A stretch of 64,000 bases of DNA from Rhodoferax sp. BAB1. GTDB lineage: Bacteria; Pseudomonadota; Gammaproteobacteria; Burkholderiales; Burkholderiaceae_C. Positions 8,778-20,341 of this stretch are shown piece by piece. The position numbers and the translations under genes are program-made. Each line of letters opens with the position of its first letter. The first letter of the stretch is position 1. The stretch is taken from the NCBI RefSeq assembly GCF_013334205.1, contig NZ_CP054424.1, positions 3,554,001 to 3,618,000 of the forward strand, given 5' to 3'. Below the pieces are notes generated by a model. It worked only from the letters and a program-made list of their open reading frames with translations, was not told where the DNA came from and did not search any database.

Positions 8778-9269
8778 ATGACCATCCCCACCACCGATGC
8801 CCCGCTGTCCATCGAACTCTATGACGAGCCTGGCCACCTGATCCGCCGTGCCCAGCAGATCGCCGTCTCCAAGTTCCATGAGGTGCACGGTCGCCATGTC
8901 ACGCCCATCCAGTACGCCATCCTGCGCACCCTGCACGAGACCCCGGGCATCGACCAGGTCACGCTGGCCCAGCTGATTGCGCTGGACACCTCCACCACGG
9001 CCGACATCGCTGCACGCCTGGAGACCAAGGGCTGGATCCTGCGCGAGGTGATGCCGCGCCGCCAGCGCCGCCTGTCCCTGACCCCGGACGGCGAAGAGGT
9101 GCTGCTGGAGCTCAAGCCCGGCGTGGACGTGCTCTACCAGGGCATGATGAGCAGCCTGGAGCCGGGCGAGCAGAAGGAATTCATGCGCCTGCTGCGCAAA
9201 TTCGTGCACCTGCATGACCCCCAGCACCAGACCGAAGTCCGCAAGATCCGCCTCGCCGCCAAGGCCTGA
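8778..9269 (+). CDS. MarR-family transcriptional regulator
   Basis: 163 residues with a MarR-type winged helix: TPIQYAILRTLHETPGIDQVTLAQLIALDTSTTADIAARL is the DNA-recognition region around residues 42-80 (described by segments TPIQYAILRTLHE and STTADIAARLETKGW). It ends 154 nt before the vanA start, on the same strand. MarR proteins beside aromatic-acid demethylase genes usually act as ligand-released repressors. The two tandem palindromes over the vanA promoter are the natural binding-site candidates. Confidence 0.9.
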   Translation: MTIPTTDAPLSIELYDEPGHLIRRAQQIAVSKFHEVHGRHVTPIQYAILRTLHETPGIDQVTLAQLIALDTSTTADIAARLETKGWILREVMPRRQRRLSLTPDGEEVLLELKPGVDVLYQGMMSSLEPGEQKEFMRLLRKFVHLHDPQHQTEVRKIRLAAKA

Positions 9270-9330
9270 GGCGGCCCCGGCCGTCGGTCCGGAACAGCTC
9301 AGGCACAGGGAAAACACGGGGCTGGAGGGT

Positions 9331-9358
9331 TTGACAGGCCTCAATCATTCAGTACAAT
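9331..9358 (+). promoter_or_regulatory. Sigma-70-type promoter of vanAB
   Basis: A consensus -35 box TTGACA at 9331-9336 and a near-consensus -10 box TACAAT at 9353-9358 are 16 bp apart. They lie 66 nt upstream of the vanA start. The -10 box sits inside the first operator-like palindrome. Confidence 0.75.
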
Positions 9359-9382
9359 GAATGACATTCAGTGTGCGGAATG
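9346..9382. promoter_or_regulatory. Tandem palindromic operator CATTC-N8-GAATG (two copies)
   Basis: Copy 1 is CATTCAGTACAATGAATG at 9346-9363 and copy 2 is CATTCAGTGTGCGGAATG at 9365-9382, 19 bp apart, about two helical turns. Copy 1 covers the -10 box and copy 2 the expected transcription start. The spacing and dyad fit two dimers of a MarR-type repressor on one DNA face; that the neighbouring MarR protein is the binder is inference. Confidence 0.65.
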
Positions 9383-9423
9383 TGGAAAACCCGCCTATTG
9401 TTCAACCTCAGCAGGAGCCCCTC

Positions 9424-10473
9424 ATGTTCCCGAAAAACACCTGGTATGTCGCTGCCACGTCCGGCGAAATCGATGAGAAGCCTCTGGGTCGCAGCATCTG
9501 CAGCGAACGCATCGTGTTCTACCGCGGCCTGGAAAACAAGGTGGCCGCCGTGCAGGACTTCTGCCCCCACCGCGGTGCGCCGCTCTCCCTGGGTTATGTC
9601 TGCGAAGGCAAGCTGGTTTGCGGCTACCACGGCCTGGAAATGGGCTGTGACGGCAAGACCGTGCACATGCCGGGCCAGCGCGTGCGCGGTTTCCCTGCCA
9701 TCAAAAGTTACCCCGTGGTCGAGCGCTACGGCTTCATCTGGGTTTGGCCCGGAGATGCGGCCCAGGCCGACGAGGGCAAGATCCCCGTGCTGGAGTGGTA
9801 CGACAACCCCGAGTGGGCCTACGGTGGCGGCCTGTACCACATCGCCTGCGATTACCGCCTCATGATCGACAACCTGATGGACCTCACGCACGAGACCTAT
9901 GTGCACAGCACGTCCATCGGGCAGAAGGAGATCGACGAGACACCCTGCAAGACCGTGGTCGAAGGCGACATGGTGGTCACCAGCCGCTACATGAACGGCA
10001 TCCTGCCGCCTCCTTTCTGGAAAGCCGCACTGCGCAGCAACAGCCTGCCCGACGACGTGCCGGTGGACCGCTGGCAGATCTGCCGCTTCAGCCCGCCCAG
10101 CCACGTGATGATCGAGGTCGGCGTGGCCCTGCAGGGCCATGGCGGCTACGACGCGCCGAACGACAAGAAGGTCTACAGCGTGGTGGTGGACTTCATCACC
10201 CCCGAGACGGAAACCTCGATCCACTACTTCTGGGGCATGGCGCGCAAGTTCAACCCGAAAGACAAGGCGCTGACCGCCACCATCCGCGAAGGCCAGGGCA
10301 AGATCTTCGCCGAAGACCTGGAGATGCTGGAGCGCCAGCAGAAGAACCTGCTGCTCTGGCCCGAACGCCAGCTGCTCATGCTCAACATCGACGCCGGCGG
10401 CGTGCAATCGCGCAAGATCATCGACCGCCACATCGCTGCCGAGCAGTCCACATCCCTGGCCCAGGCCGCCTGA
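9424..10473 (+). CDS. vanA: Vanillate O-demethylase oxygenase subunit-type Rieske protein (VanA-like)
   Basis: Terminal oxygenase of a two-component Rieske demethylase. The Rieske cluster ligands are CPH at 47-49 and CGYH at 66-69, and the mononuclear iron site is DLTHETYVH with His156 and His161. The 349-residue length fits VanA. I use ATG 9424, preceded by AGGAG, because the frame's earlier ATG at 9361 falls inside the operator. VanB, its reductase partner, follows after 8 nt. Vanillate is the likely substrate by family, but related methoxybenzoate (e.g. veratrate or syringate) demethylases cannot be excluded. Confidence 0.88.
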   Translation: MFPKNTWYVAATSGEIDEKPLGRSICSERIVFYRGLENKVAAVQDFCPHRGAPLSLGYVCEGKLVCGYHGLEMGCDGKTVHMPGQRVRGFPAIKSYPVVERYGFIWVWPGDAAQADEGKIPVLEWYDNPEWAYGGGLYHIACDYRLMIDNLMDLTHETYVHSTSIGQKEIDETPCKTVVEGDMVVTSRYMNGILPPPFWKAALRSNSLPDDVPVDRWQICRFSPPSHVMIEVGVALQGHGGYDAPNDKKVYSVVVDFITPETETSIHYFWGMARKFNPKDKALTATIREGQGKIFAEDLEMLERQQKNLLLWPERQLLMLNIDAGGVQSRKIIDRHIAAEQSTSLAQAA

Positions 10474-10481
10474 GACCGATC

Positions 10482-11450
10482 ATGAGTACCAACCAGACCC
10501 TGCAGGTGCGCGTGGCGCGCAAGGCTGTCGAAGCCCAGGACATCGTCACGCTGGAACTGGTGGCCACCGACGGCAAGGCCTTGCCGGCTTTCTCCGCCGG
10601 CTCGCACGTGGACGTCAGCCTGCCCAATGGCCTGACACGCCAGTATTCACTGTGCAACGATCCGCAGGAAACGCACCGTTACCAGATCGGCGTGCTGCGC
10701 GATGCCGCTTCGCGCGGCGGCTCCACGGCCGTGCACGATGCCGTGCAGGAAGGCGACGTGCTGACGATCAGCGCACCGCGCAATCACTTCGCCCTGGCCC
10801 ATGATGCGAAAAAGCACCTGCTGCTGGCCGGCGGCATCGGCGTCACGCCCATTCTGTGCATGGCTGAGCGCCTGGCCATCACGGGTGCGGACTTCCAGAT
10901 GCACTACGCCACGCGCGCACCGGAGCGCACGGCCTTCCGCGGCCGCATCGCCGCATCGGCCTTTGCCGATCGCGTGCATTTCCATTACGACAGCGGCGAA
11001 GCGGTGCAGAAGCTGGACCTGGGGGCGCTGCTCCAGCAGCCCGAGGCCGGCACCCATCTCTACGTCTGCGGCCCGCGGGGCTTCATGGACGCGGTGCTGG
11101 GCACGGCGCGGGCCCAGGGCTGGCCCGAGGCTCAGCTGCACTACGAATTCTTCGGCGCCGAAGTGGCCAAGTCCGACAGCGACGCGGGCTTCGAGATCAA
11201 GCTCGCCAGCTCGGGGCGCATCATCATGGTTTCCAAGGACCAGACCGTGACCCAAGCCCTGGCCGCGGCCGGCGTGGAAGTCATGGTCTCCTGCGAGCAG
11301 GGTGTCTGCGGCACCTGCCTCACGCGGGTGCTCGAAGGGGTGCCCGACCACAAGGACAGCTACCTCATGCCCGATGAGCAGGCCGCCAACGACCAGTTCA
11401 CACCCTGCTGTTCGCGCGCCAAGACGCCGCGGCTGGTGCTCGACCTCTGA
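10482..11450 (+). CDS. vanB: Vanillate O-demethylase reductase subunit-type ferredoxin-NAD(P) reductase (VanB-like)
   Basis: A 322-residue electron-transfer partner of the VanA-type oxygenase. The order is an N-terminal flavin-binding barrel (RQYSLCNDP near 55), an NAD-binding domain ([18 protein letters not shown] near 110) and a C-terminal plant-type [2Fe-2S] ferredoxin domain ([14 protein letters not shown] near 270 and a last Cys in TPCCSRAKT). The start ATG 10482 is 8 nt after vanA. A hairpin immediately downstream could terminate the operon. Confidence 0.9.
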   Translation: MSTNQTLQVRVARKAVEAQDIVTLELVATDGKALPAFSAGSHVDVSLPNGLTRQYSLCNDPQETHRYQIGVLRDAASRGGSTAVHDAVQEGDVLTISAPRNHFALAHDAKKHLLLAGGIGVTPILCMAERLAITGADFQMHYATRAPERTAFRGRIAASAFADRVHFHYDSGEAVQKLDLGALLQQPEAGTHLYVCGPRGFMDAVLGTARAQGWPEAQLHYEFFGAEVAKSDSDAGFEIKLASSGRIIMVSKDQTVTQALAAAGVEVMVSCEQGVCGTCLTRVLEGVPDHKDSYLMPDEQAANDQFTPCCSRAKTPRLVLDL

Positions 11451-11457
11451 GCAAGAC

Positions 11458-11487
11458 GTAAGAGGGGGCACTACGGCCCCTTCTTAC
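11458..11487 (+). terminator. Hairpin after vanB
   Basis: Arms GTAAGAGGGGGC and GGCCCCTTCTTAC around a short ACTAC loop form a strong stem right after the vanB stop. It lacks a clean T-run, so it may be a weak or bidirectional terminator. It lies just upstream of pyrF. Confidence 0.5.
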
Positions 11488-11496
11488 AATAGCGGC

Positions 11497-12339
11497 ATGA
11501 CTTTTCTCGACATGCTGAGCGCCGCCGAACGGCGCAATGGTTCCATGCTCTGCGTGGGCCTGGACCCCGAGCCGGCCCGTTTTCCCGCTGCCTTGCGCGG
11601 TGATGCCTCGAAGATCTACGACTTTTGCGCCGCCATCGTCGAGGCCACGGCCGACCTGGTGATCGCCTGGAAGCCGCAGATCGCCTACTTCGCGGCCCAT
11701 CGTGCCGAAGACCAGCTCGAAAAGCTCATGGCCCATATGCGCCGTGTCTCACCGAACGTGCCCGTGATCCTGGACGCCAAACGCGGCGACATCGGCAGCA
11801 CGGCCGAGCAGTACGCCAAGGAAGCCTTCGAGCGTTATGGCGCCGACGCCGTGACGCTCTCTCCCTTCATGGGCTTTGACTCCATCCAGCCCTATCTCCA
11901 GTACCACGGCAAGGGTGCCTTCCTGCTGTGCCGCACCTCCAACCCGGGTGGCGACGACCTGCAGGCCCAGCGCCTGGCCAGCGTGCCCGGTGAGCCACTG
12001 GTGTACGAACACATCGCCCGCCTGGCCCAGGGGCCGTGGAATACAAATGGACAGCTGGGGCTGGTGGTGGGCGCCACCTACCCGGCGGAGATCGAGCGGG
12101 TGCGGGCCGTGGCGCCCACCATGCCCCTGCTGATCCCCGGTGTGGGGGCGCAGGGCGGGGATGCCACCGCAACCGTCAAGGCCGGCTGGCGTGCGGGCAG
12201 CGACGGGGCCACCACGGCCCCCATCGTCGTCAGTTCCTCGCGTGCCGTGCTCTACGCCTCGCAGGGGGCGGACTACGCTGCCGCCGCGCGCCAGGTGGCC
12301 CGCCAGACGCGGGATCTGCTGCACGCTGCACGCGGTTGA
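11497..12339 (+). CDS. pyrF: Orotidine 5'-phosphate decarboxylase PyrF (subfamily 2)
   Basis: Converts OMP to UMP in pyrimidine synthesis. It is a 280-residue protein of the longer type-2 subfamily. The catalytic Lys-Asp stretch is [19 protein letters not shown] near residue 92, and the phosphate-binding end reads [23 protein letters not shown] 11497 is used; the upstream part of the open frame is vanB shadow. It stands alone as a transcription unit. Confidence 0.95.
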   Translation: MTFLDMLSAAERRNGSMLCVGLDPEPARFPAALRGDASKIYDFCAAIVEATADLVIAWKPQIAYFAAHRAEDQLEKLMAHMRRVSPNVPVILDAKRGDIGSTAEQYAKEAFERYGADAVTLSPFMGFDSIQPYLQYHGKGAFLLCRTSNPGGDDLQAQRLASVPGEPLVYEHIARLAQGPWNTNGQLGLVVGATYPAEIERVRAVAPTMPLLIPGVGAQGGDATATVKAGWRAGSDGATTAPIVVSSSRAVLYASQGADYAAAARQVARQTRDLLHAARG

Positions 12340-12439
12340 AGGCACCTGAAACAAAAAGTAGCCGGCCGGCACGGGCCGCCTCCCGGAGGCACAATCAAGG
12401 TCATGTTTTTGCAGCCCAGGCTGCGCAGGAGTGTGGGTC

Positions 12440-13012
12440 ATGATGAAAATGCTCAAGCAATTACCGCTGTACGCCGTGATCGGCGCCATGGCACTGGGCG
12501 GCTGCTCCGTGGTGGCCGAGGCCCCGGGGGCCAGCGGGCCAGGACGTGACAGGGACCGCTACGAGCGGCGCGACGACCGCCGGGATGACCAGCGTGAAAG
12601 CCGGCGCGACGACAAGCATGACCGTCGCGACGACCGCAGGGACGACCGGCGCGATGACAGGCGCGACGATCGCCGCGGCGGCTCGAACGTGCAGATCCAG
12701 ATCGGTGGCTATTTTGGCGATCGCCAGCGCAGCTCGGTCTACGAGGCTTATGGCCAACCGTCGCGTGCCAACTGCCCGCCCGGCCTGGCCAAGAAGGGCA
12801 ACGGCTGCCAGCCGCCCGGCCAGGCCAAGAAGTGGAAGATGGGCCAGCCCCTGCCGCGTGACATCGGCTACCGCCCGGTCGAGGCCGACATCCGCGTGCG
12901 CCTGGGCACGCCGCCGGCCGGCCATGAGTTCGTGCGCGTGGCGCAGGACATCCTGCTGATCGCAGTGGGCACCAGCATCGTCATCGACGCCATCGAAGAC
13001 CTGCAGCGCTAG
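12440..13012 (+). CDS. CigR/RcnB-like lipoprotein with Arg-Asp repeat
   Basis: 190 residues from ATG 12440, which has AGGAG 8 nt upstream; ATG 12443 and GTG 12431 are alternatives. A lipoprotein signal ends at the lipobox LGGCSVV. Next comes a highly charged segment of repeated RRDD/RDDR units (about residues 35-75). The C-terminal domain has CPPGLAKKGNGCQPPGQAKK, a signature of CigR-type proteins, and a final hydrophobic stretch DILLIAVGTSIVIDAI. CigR was described as an anti-virulence membrane protein in Salmonella; its role here is unknown. Confidence 0.75.
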   Translation: MMKMLKQLPLYAVIGAMALGGCSVVAEAPGASGPGRDRDRYERRDDRRDDQRESRRDDKHDRRDDRRDDRRDDRRDDRRGGSNVQIQIGGYFGDRQRSSVYEAYGQPSRANCPPGLAKKGNGCQPPGQAKKWKMGQPLPRDIGYRPVEADIRVRLGTPPAGHEFVRVAQDILLIAVGTSIVIDAIEDLQR

Positions 13013-13025
13013 CCGCCGCCGGCCC

Positions 13026-15929
<2,904 letters not shown>

Positions 15930-16151
15930 GGCCTGCTGCTGCAGGGCGCGGGCCAGGTAGCGCCCCTGGCCTTCTTCGGCATGGACGGGGGGCGGAGGCC
16001 TTCAGGGGTGGAGTTCAAGGGCGGCCTATGGGCAAAACCATCCATGATAGAGAATTCCTGAAGCTAAAACACCCCGCCTCCCGGATCGGGGACAATACAG
16101 CTCTTGCCCGCCCCTGCGCGGGCCTTCTCTATTCCGGTGCCCGCTTTCCCC

Positions 16152-17372
16152 GTGTCCTCTTCAGTCGCTACCTCCGCCGCCAGCCCTGACGCCTACGCCA
16201 TGACCGCGCACGAGCGGCGTGCCAGCGCTTCCCTGGCCGCCATCTTCGCCCTGCGCATGCTGGGCCTCTTCCTGGTGCTGCCGGTGTTCGCGCTGGAAGC
16301 CGCCCGTTACCCCGGCGGCGACGACCCGGTGCTCATCGGCCTGGCCATGGGCATCTACGGCCTGACCCAGGGTCTGTTGCAGATCCCCTTCGGCATGGCC
16401 TCGGACCGCCTGGGGCGCAAGCGCGTCATCATTGCCGGCCTGCTGGTTTTTGCCCTGGGCAGTTTCGTGGCGGCCCTGGCCGGCAGCCTGACCTGGCTCA
16501 TCATCGGCCGCTCCCTGCAGGGCGCCGGCGCCGTTTCGGCCGCTGTCACCGCCCTGCTGGCCGACCAGACCCGTGACGAGGTGCGCACCAAGGCCATGGC
16601 CCTGGTGGGTGCCAGCATCGGCCTGATGTTCGCGCTTTCCCTGGTCTTGGCCCCGCTGCTCGTGACCTATATCGGCCTGGCCGGCCTGTTCGCGCTGACG
16701 GGTTCGCTGGCCCTGGCCGGCGTGGCCGTGGTGATCTGGTGGGTGCCTGCCGAGCCCCTGCAGCACAAGAACCAGCCGCGCGGCAAGCTCTCCGAGGTGC
16801 TCAGGCACGCCGGCCTGCTGCGCCTGGATGCGGGTGTCTTCATCCTGCACGCCGTGCAGCTGGCCATGTGGGTGGCCATCCCCGCCTTGCTGGTGCAGGC
16901 CGGCCTGCCCCCGGCGCAGCACTGGTGGGTCTACCTGCCGGCCGTGCTGGCCTCTTTTTTTGTCATGGGCGCCACCCTGTTCCCGCTGGAGCGCCGCGGT
17001 TACCTGCGTGCCGTTTTCCTGGGCTCCATTGCGCTGATCGCCCTGGTGCAGCTGGGCCTGCTGTGGGCGGCGGATGCGCCGCACATCGCCTGGCTGGCCT
17101 TCATGCTTTTCCTGTTCTTCTGCGGCTTCAACGTGCTCGAAGCCAGCCAGCCCAGCCTGGCCTCGCGCGTGGCCCCGCCCCATGCGCGCGGCGCGGCCCT
17201 GGGGGTCTACAACACCCTGCAGTCCCTGGGTTTCTTCGCCGGCGGCGCGGCCGGCGGCTGGCTGGTCAAGACCCAGGGCGTGCCGACGCTTTTCATCGCC
17301 TGTGCGGTCGGCATGGGCCTGTGGCTGCTGCTGGCCTGGCCCATGGCGGCGCCTGGCCGCAAAGCGCCATAA
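16152..17372 (+). CDS. Major facilitator superfamily transporter (YajR-like)
   Basis: A twelve-helix MFS protein of about 406 residues, divergent from uvrA and 27 nt upstream of ssb. The MFS motif A is visible as GMASDRLGRKRVI in the loop after helix 2, and the C-terminal half contains VAPPHARGAALGVYNT. GTG 16152 gives an N-terminus ending YAMTAHERRAS; ATG 16200 is an equally possible start and neither has a clear ribosome-binding site. The uvrA-MFS-ssb order is, as I recall, conserved in Burkholderiales. Substrate unknown. Confidence 0.85.
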   Translation: MSSSVATSAASPDAYAMTAHERRASASLAAIFALRMLGLFLVLPVFALEAARYPGGDDPVLIGLAMGIYGLTQGLLQIPFGMASDRLGRKRVIIAGLLVFALGSFVAALAGSLTWLIIGRSLQGAGAVSAAVTALLADQTRDEVRTKAMALVGASIGLMFALSLVLAPLLVTYIGLAGLFALTGSLALAGVAVVIWWVPAEPLQHKNQPRGKLSEVLRHAGLLRLDAGVFILHAVQLAMWVAIPALLVQAGLPPAQHWWVYLPAVLASFFVMGATLFPLERRGYLRAVFLGSIALIALVQLGLLWAADAPHIAWLAFMLFLFFCGFNVLEASQPSLASRVAPPHARGAALGVYNTLQSLGFFAGGAAGGWLVKTQGVPTLFIACAVGMGLWLLLAWPMAAPGRKAP

Positions 17373-17399
17373 TCACCCCAATATCTGGAGGAATTTCCC

Positions 17400-17888
17400 A
17401 TGGCATCCGTCAACAAAGTCATCCTGGTCGGCAACTGCGGCCGCGACCCCGAAATCCGTTACCTGCCCTCGGGCCAGGCCGTGGCCAACGTCAGCGTGGC
17501 CACCTCCAGCCGCCGCAAGGACAAGAACTCGGGCGAGATGATCGAGGACACCCAGTGGCACCGTGTCACCTTCTATGACCGCCTGGCCGAGATCGCCGGC
17601 GAATACCTGAAGAAAGGCCGCCCGGTTTACGTCGAAGGCCGCATCAAATACGGCAAGTTCACCAACAAGGATGGTGTTGAGCAGAACACCTGCGACATCA
17701 TCGCCACCGAAATGCAGCTGCTCGGCGGCCGTGAAGGCTCGGGCGGTCCGGACGAAGACGGTGGTGGCGCCCCGCGTCGCAGCGCTCCCCCGGCCTCGCG
17801 CCCGGCTCCCAGCGCCGCTCCGCGCCAGCAGGCCCCGGCCAAATCGGCCAGCGGCTTCGAGGACATGGACGACGACATTCCGTTCTGA
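17400..17888 (+). CDS. ssb: Single-stranded DNA-binding protein Ssb
   Basis: 162 residues. The OB-fold domain starts [21 protein letters not shown], followed by a Gly/Pro/Ala-rich linker and the acidic C-terminal tip DMDDDIPF that docks partner proteins. A GGAGG ribosome-binding site lies 7-11 nt before ATG 17400. A strong intrinsic terminator follows. Confidence 0.98.
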   Translation: MASVNKVILVGNCGRDPEIRYLPSGQAVANVSVATSSRRKDKNSGEMIEDTQWHRVTFYDRLAEIAGEYLKKGRPVYVEGRIKYGKFTNKDGVEQNTCDIIATEMQLLGGREGSGGPDEDGGGAPRRSAPPASRPAPSAAPRQQAPAKSASGFEDMDDDIPF

Positions 17889-17913
17889 CCTTTTCTGCCT
17901 CAGGCAGAAGCGC

Positions 17914-17946
17914 AAGAGCCCCGTTGACCGGGGCTCTTTGCTTTTT
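17914..17946 (+). terminator. Rho-independent terminator of ssb
   Basis: Arms AAGAGCCCC (17914-17922) and GGGGCTCTT (17930-17938) with a 7-nt loop, followed by a T-rich run TTTGCTTTTT. It lies 25 nt after the ssb stop. Confidence 0.9.
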
Positions 17947-17971
17947 GGCAGAGGGTGGCGGTGGGCGAAGT

Positions 17972-19417
17972 TCAGGCCAGCGTGTACGCCGTCTTCACCG
18001 TGGTGTAGAACTCCTGCGCGTAGCGCCCCTGTTCGCGCGGGCCGTAGCTGCTGCCCTTGCTGCCACCGAAGGGCACGTGGTAGTCCACCCCCGCCGTGGG
18101 CAGGTTGACCATGACCATGCCGGCCTGGGCGTGGCGCTTGAAGTGGGTGGCGTGCTGGAGGCTGGTGGTGGCGATGCCGGCCGACAGGCCGAACTCGCTG
18201 TCGTTGGCCACGGCCAGGGCTTCCTCGTAGTCCTGCACGCGGATCACGCTGGCCACGGGGCCGAAGACCTCCTCGCGGTTGATGCGCATGGCCGGCGTGG
18301 TGTTGGTGAGCAGGGCGGGGCGCATGAAATAACCCTCGTGGCCGCTGCTGGTGTGGCAAGTGATGCGTTGGCCACCCGCGGCCAGGCTTGCGCCTTCGGC
18401 CTGCGCGATCTCGACGTAGCGCAGGTCCTGCGCCAGTTGCTGCTCCGAGACCACCGGACCGATGTCGGTGCCTGCTGCCAAGGCATCACCGATCTTGAGC
18501 GTGGCCAGGCGCGCCTGCAGCGCGGCGATGTACTTCGGGTAGATGCCTGCGGTCACGATCAGCCGGCTCGAGGCCGTGCAGCGCTGGCCGGTGGAGAAAA
18601 AGGCCGACTGCACGCTGAGCTCCACCGCCTGTTTCAGGTCGGCGTCGTCCAGGATCACCTGCGGGTTCTTGCCGCCCATCTCCAGCTGCACCTTCTTGTG
18701 CGCCTGCACGCAGGCTTCGGCGATACGCCGGCCCACACCGACCGAGCCGGTGAAGCTCACGGCGTTCACGCCCGGGTGCCGGACGATGGCCTCGCCGATC
18801 ACGCTGCCCTGGCCCATCACCAGGTTGAACACGCCGGTCGGGATGCCGCTGCGGCTGATGATGTCGGCCAGGGCCCAGGCGCTGCCCGGTACCAGGTCGG
18901 CCGGCTTGAGCACCACGCAGTTGCCGAAAGCCAGGGCCGGGGCGATCTTCCAGGCGGGAATCGCAATGGGGAAATTCCAGGGGGTGATCAGGCCCACCAC
19001 GCCGATGGGTTCGCGCGTGATCTCGACACCAACACCCGGGCGCACCGAGGGCAGGGTCTCTCCGGCCAGGCGCAGGCATTCACCGGCGAAGAACTTGAAG
19101 ATGTGGCCCGCGCGCGTGGCCTCGCCTATGCCTTCGGGGCGGGTCTTGCCCTCTTCGCGTGAGAGCAGGGTGCCCAGCTCTTCGCGTCGCGCGAGGATTT
19201 CGGAGCCGATGCGGTCCAGCGCGTCGAAACGGGCCTGGATGCCGCTGGTGGACCAGGCGGGGAAGGCGGCCTGTGCCGCGGCCACAGCGGCGTCCACCGC
19301 CGCGGCGTCGCCCAGTGCGTAGTGCCCCACCACGTCAGCGAGGTTCGAGGGGTTGATATTGGGCGCAGCAGAGCTGCCGGCGAGCCACTCGCCGGCGATG
19401 TAGTTGGCGTGAATCAT
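17972..19417 (-). CDS. Aldehyde dehydrogenase, probable 2-oxoglutarate semialdehyde (2,5-dioxovalerate) dehydrogenase
   Basis: 481 residues from ATG 19417; the frame upstream is shadow of the preceding gene. ALDH motifs: TPWNFPIAIPAWKIAPAL, LEMGGKNPQVIL with the catalytic Glu, and FFSTGQRCTASS with the catalytic Cys. The C-terminal PFGGSKGSSYGPREQGR resembles the YcbD/KGSADH group that oxidises 2-oxoglutarate semialdehyde. It starts 1 nt after the stop of a 2-keto-3-deoxy-pentonate dehydratase gene, whose product would be that semialdehyde, so context supports the last step of a non-phosphorylative sugar-acid route. Confidence 0.82.
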   Translation of the reverse strand: MIHANYIAGEWLAGSSAAPNINPSNLADVVGHYALGDAAAVDAAVAAAQAAFPAWSTSGIQARFDALDRIGSEILARREELGTLLSREEGKTRPEGIGEATRAGHIFKFFAGECLRLAGETLPSVRPGVGVEITREPIGVVGLITPWNFPIAIPAWKIAPALAFGNCVVLKPADLVPGSAWALADIISRSGIPTGVFNLVMGQGSVIGEAIVRHPGVNAVSFTGSVGVGRRIAEACVQAHKKVQLEMGGKNPQVILDDADLKQAVELSVQSAFFSTGQRCTASSRLIVTAGIYPKYIAALQARLATLKIGDALAAGTDIGPVVSEQQLAQDLRYVEIAQAEGASLAAGGQRITCHTSSGHEGYFMRPALLTNTTPAMRINREEVFGPVASVIRVQDYEEALAVANDSEFGLSAGIATTSLQHATHFKRHAQAGMVMVNLPTAGVDYHVPFGGSKGSSYGPREQGRYAQEFYTTVKTAYTLA

Positions 19418-19418
19418 T

Positions 19419-20336
19419 TCAGCGAGCCCAGCGCAGCACCAGCGGGTCCAGGCGTTTGGCCGCATCCAGCAGGCCGGCGCGCACCTCGGGGTGCATAGCA
19501 GGGAAAGGGTGGCGGCCCGCCTCGCAGGCGATCACACCACCGGCTTTCATCAGCGCCTTGGCGGTCAGGATGCCGCCCTGGCGGTTCTCGGCGTTGATCA
19601 GCGGCAGCCACTTGGCGTAGGCCGTCACCGCAGCCTCGCGGTCGCCGACCAGGTAGGGGTCGATGATGGTGCGTATGCCGTCGGGGTAGGCGCCGCCCGT
19701 CATGGCGCCGGTGGCGCCAGCGTCCAGGTCGGCCAGCAGGGTGATGGCCTCTTCGCCGTCCCAGGGGCCTTCGATGGCCTCACCGCCCAGGCGGATCAGC
19801 TCGCGCAGCTTCGCTGCAGCGCCCGCAGTCTCGATCTTGAAGTAGGCCAGGTGTTCGATCTCCCTGGCCATGCGGGCCAGGAAAGCCGGTGACAGCACCG
19901 TGCCGCTGGCCGGCGCATCCTGCACCATGATGGGAATGTCGATGGCATCCGACACCCGCGCATAGAACTCGTAGATCTGCGGTTCGGGCACGCGGAAGGT
20001 GGCGCCGTGATACGGCGGCATGATCATCACCATGGCGGCGCCCTGCTCCTGCGCGCGGCGGCTGCGTGCGGCGCAGACGGCCGTGCCGTAGTGGGTGGTG
20101 GTGACGATCACCGGCACCCGGCCCGCCACATGCTCCAGCACCACGCGTGTGATGACTTCACGTTCCTCGTCCGAGAGCGAGAACTGCTCTGAGAAGTTGG
20201 CCAGTAAACACAGGCCGTTGGAGCCGGCAGCGATCATGAAGTCGACACAACGCTTCTGGCTTTCCAGGTCCAGCGTGCCGTCTTCATGGAAGGTGGTGGG
20301 CACCACCGGAAATACGCCCTGGTAACGACGCTGCAT
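19419..20336 (-). CDS. DapA-superfamily dehydratase, probable 2-keto-3-deoxy-L-arabinonate dehydratase
   Basis: A 305-residue TIM-barrel of the dihydrodipicolinate synthase superfamily, from ATG 20336. The Schiff-base Lys is in HLAYFKIETAGAAAKL. Segments such as GVFPVVPTTFHEDG, LCLLANFSEQFSLSDEER and AIEGPWDGEEAITLLADL closely resemble what I remember of the Azospirillum L-2-keto-3-deoxyarabonate dehydratase (L-KDA to 2-oxoglutarate semialdehyde). The gene lies between an enolase-type sugar-acid dehydratase and a semialdehyde dehydrogenase, exactly where such an enzyme is needed. Confidence 0.83.
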   Translation of the reverse strand: MQRRYQGVFPVVPTTFHEDGTLDLESQKRCVDFMIAAGSNGLCLLANFSEQFSLSDEEREVITRVVLEHVAGRVPVIVTTTHYGTAVCAARSRRAQEQGAAMVMIMPPYHGATFRVPEPQIYEFYARVSDAIDIPIMVQDAPASGTVLSPAFLARMAREIEHLAYFKIETAGAAAKLRELIRLGGEAIEGPWDGEEAITLLADLDAGATGAMTGGAYPDGIRTIIDPYLVGDREAAVTAYAKWLPLINAENRQGGILTAKALMKAGGVIACEAGRHPFPAMHPEVRAGLLDAAKRLDPLVLRWAR

Positions 20337-20341
20337 GGCGA

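Noticed and set aside
9361..9423. Earlier ATG for the VanA-like protein
   Set aside because: It lies within the tandem operator and just past the -10 box; ATG 9424 has an AGGAG and matches the usual VanA N-terminus.
15930..16151. LexA (SOS) box between uvrA and the MFS gene
   Set aside because: I looked for CTG-N10-CAG-like dyads near uvrA and ssb and saw none convincing.
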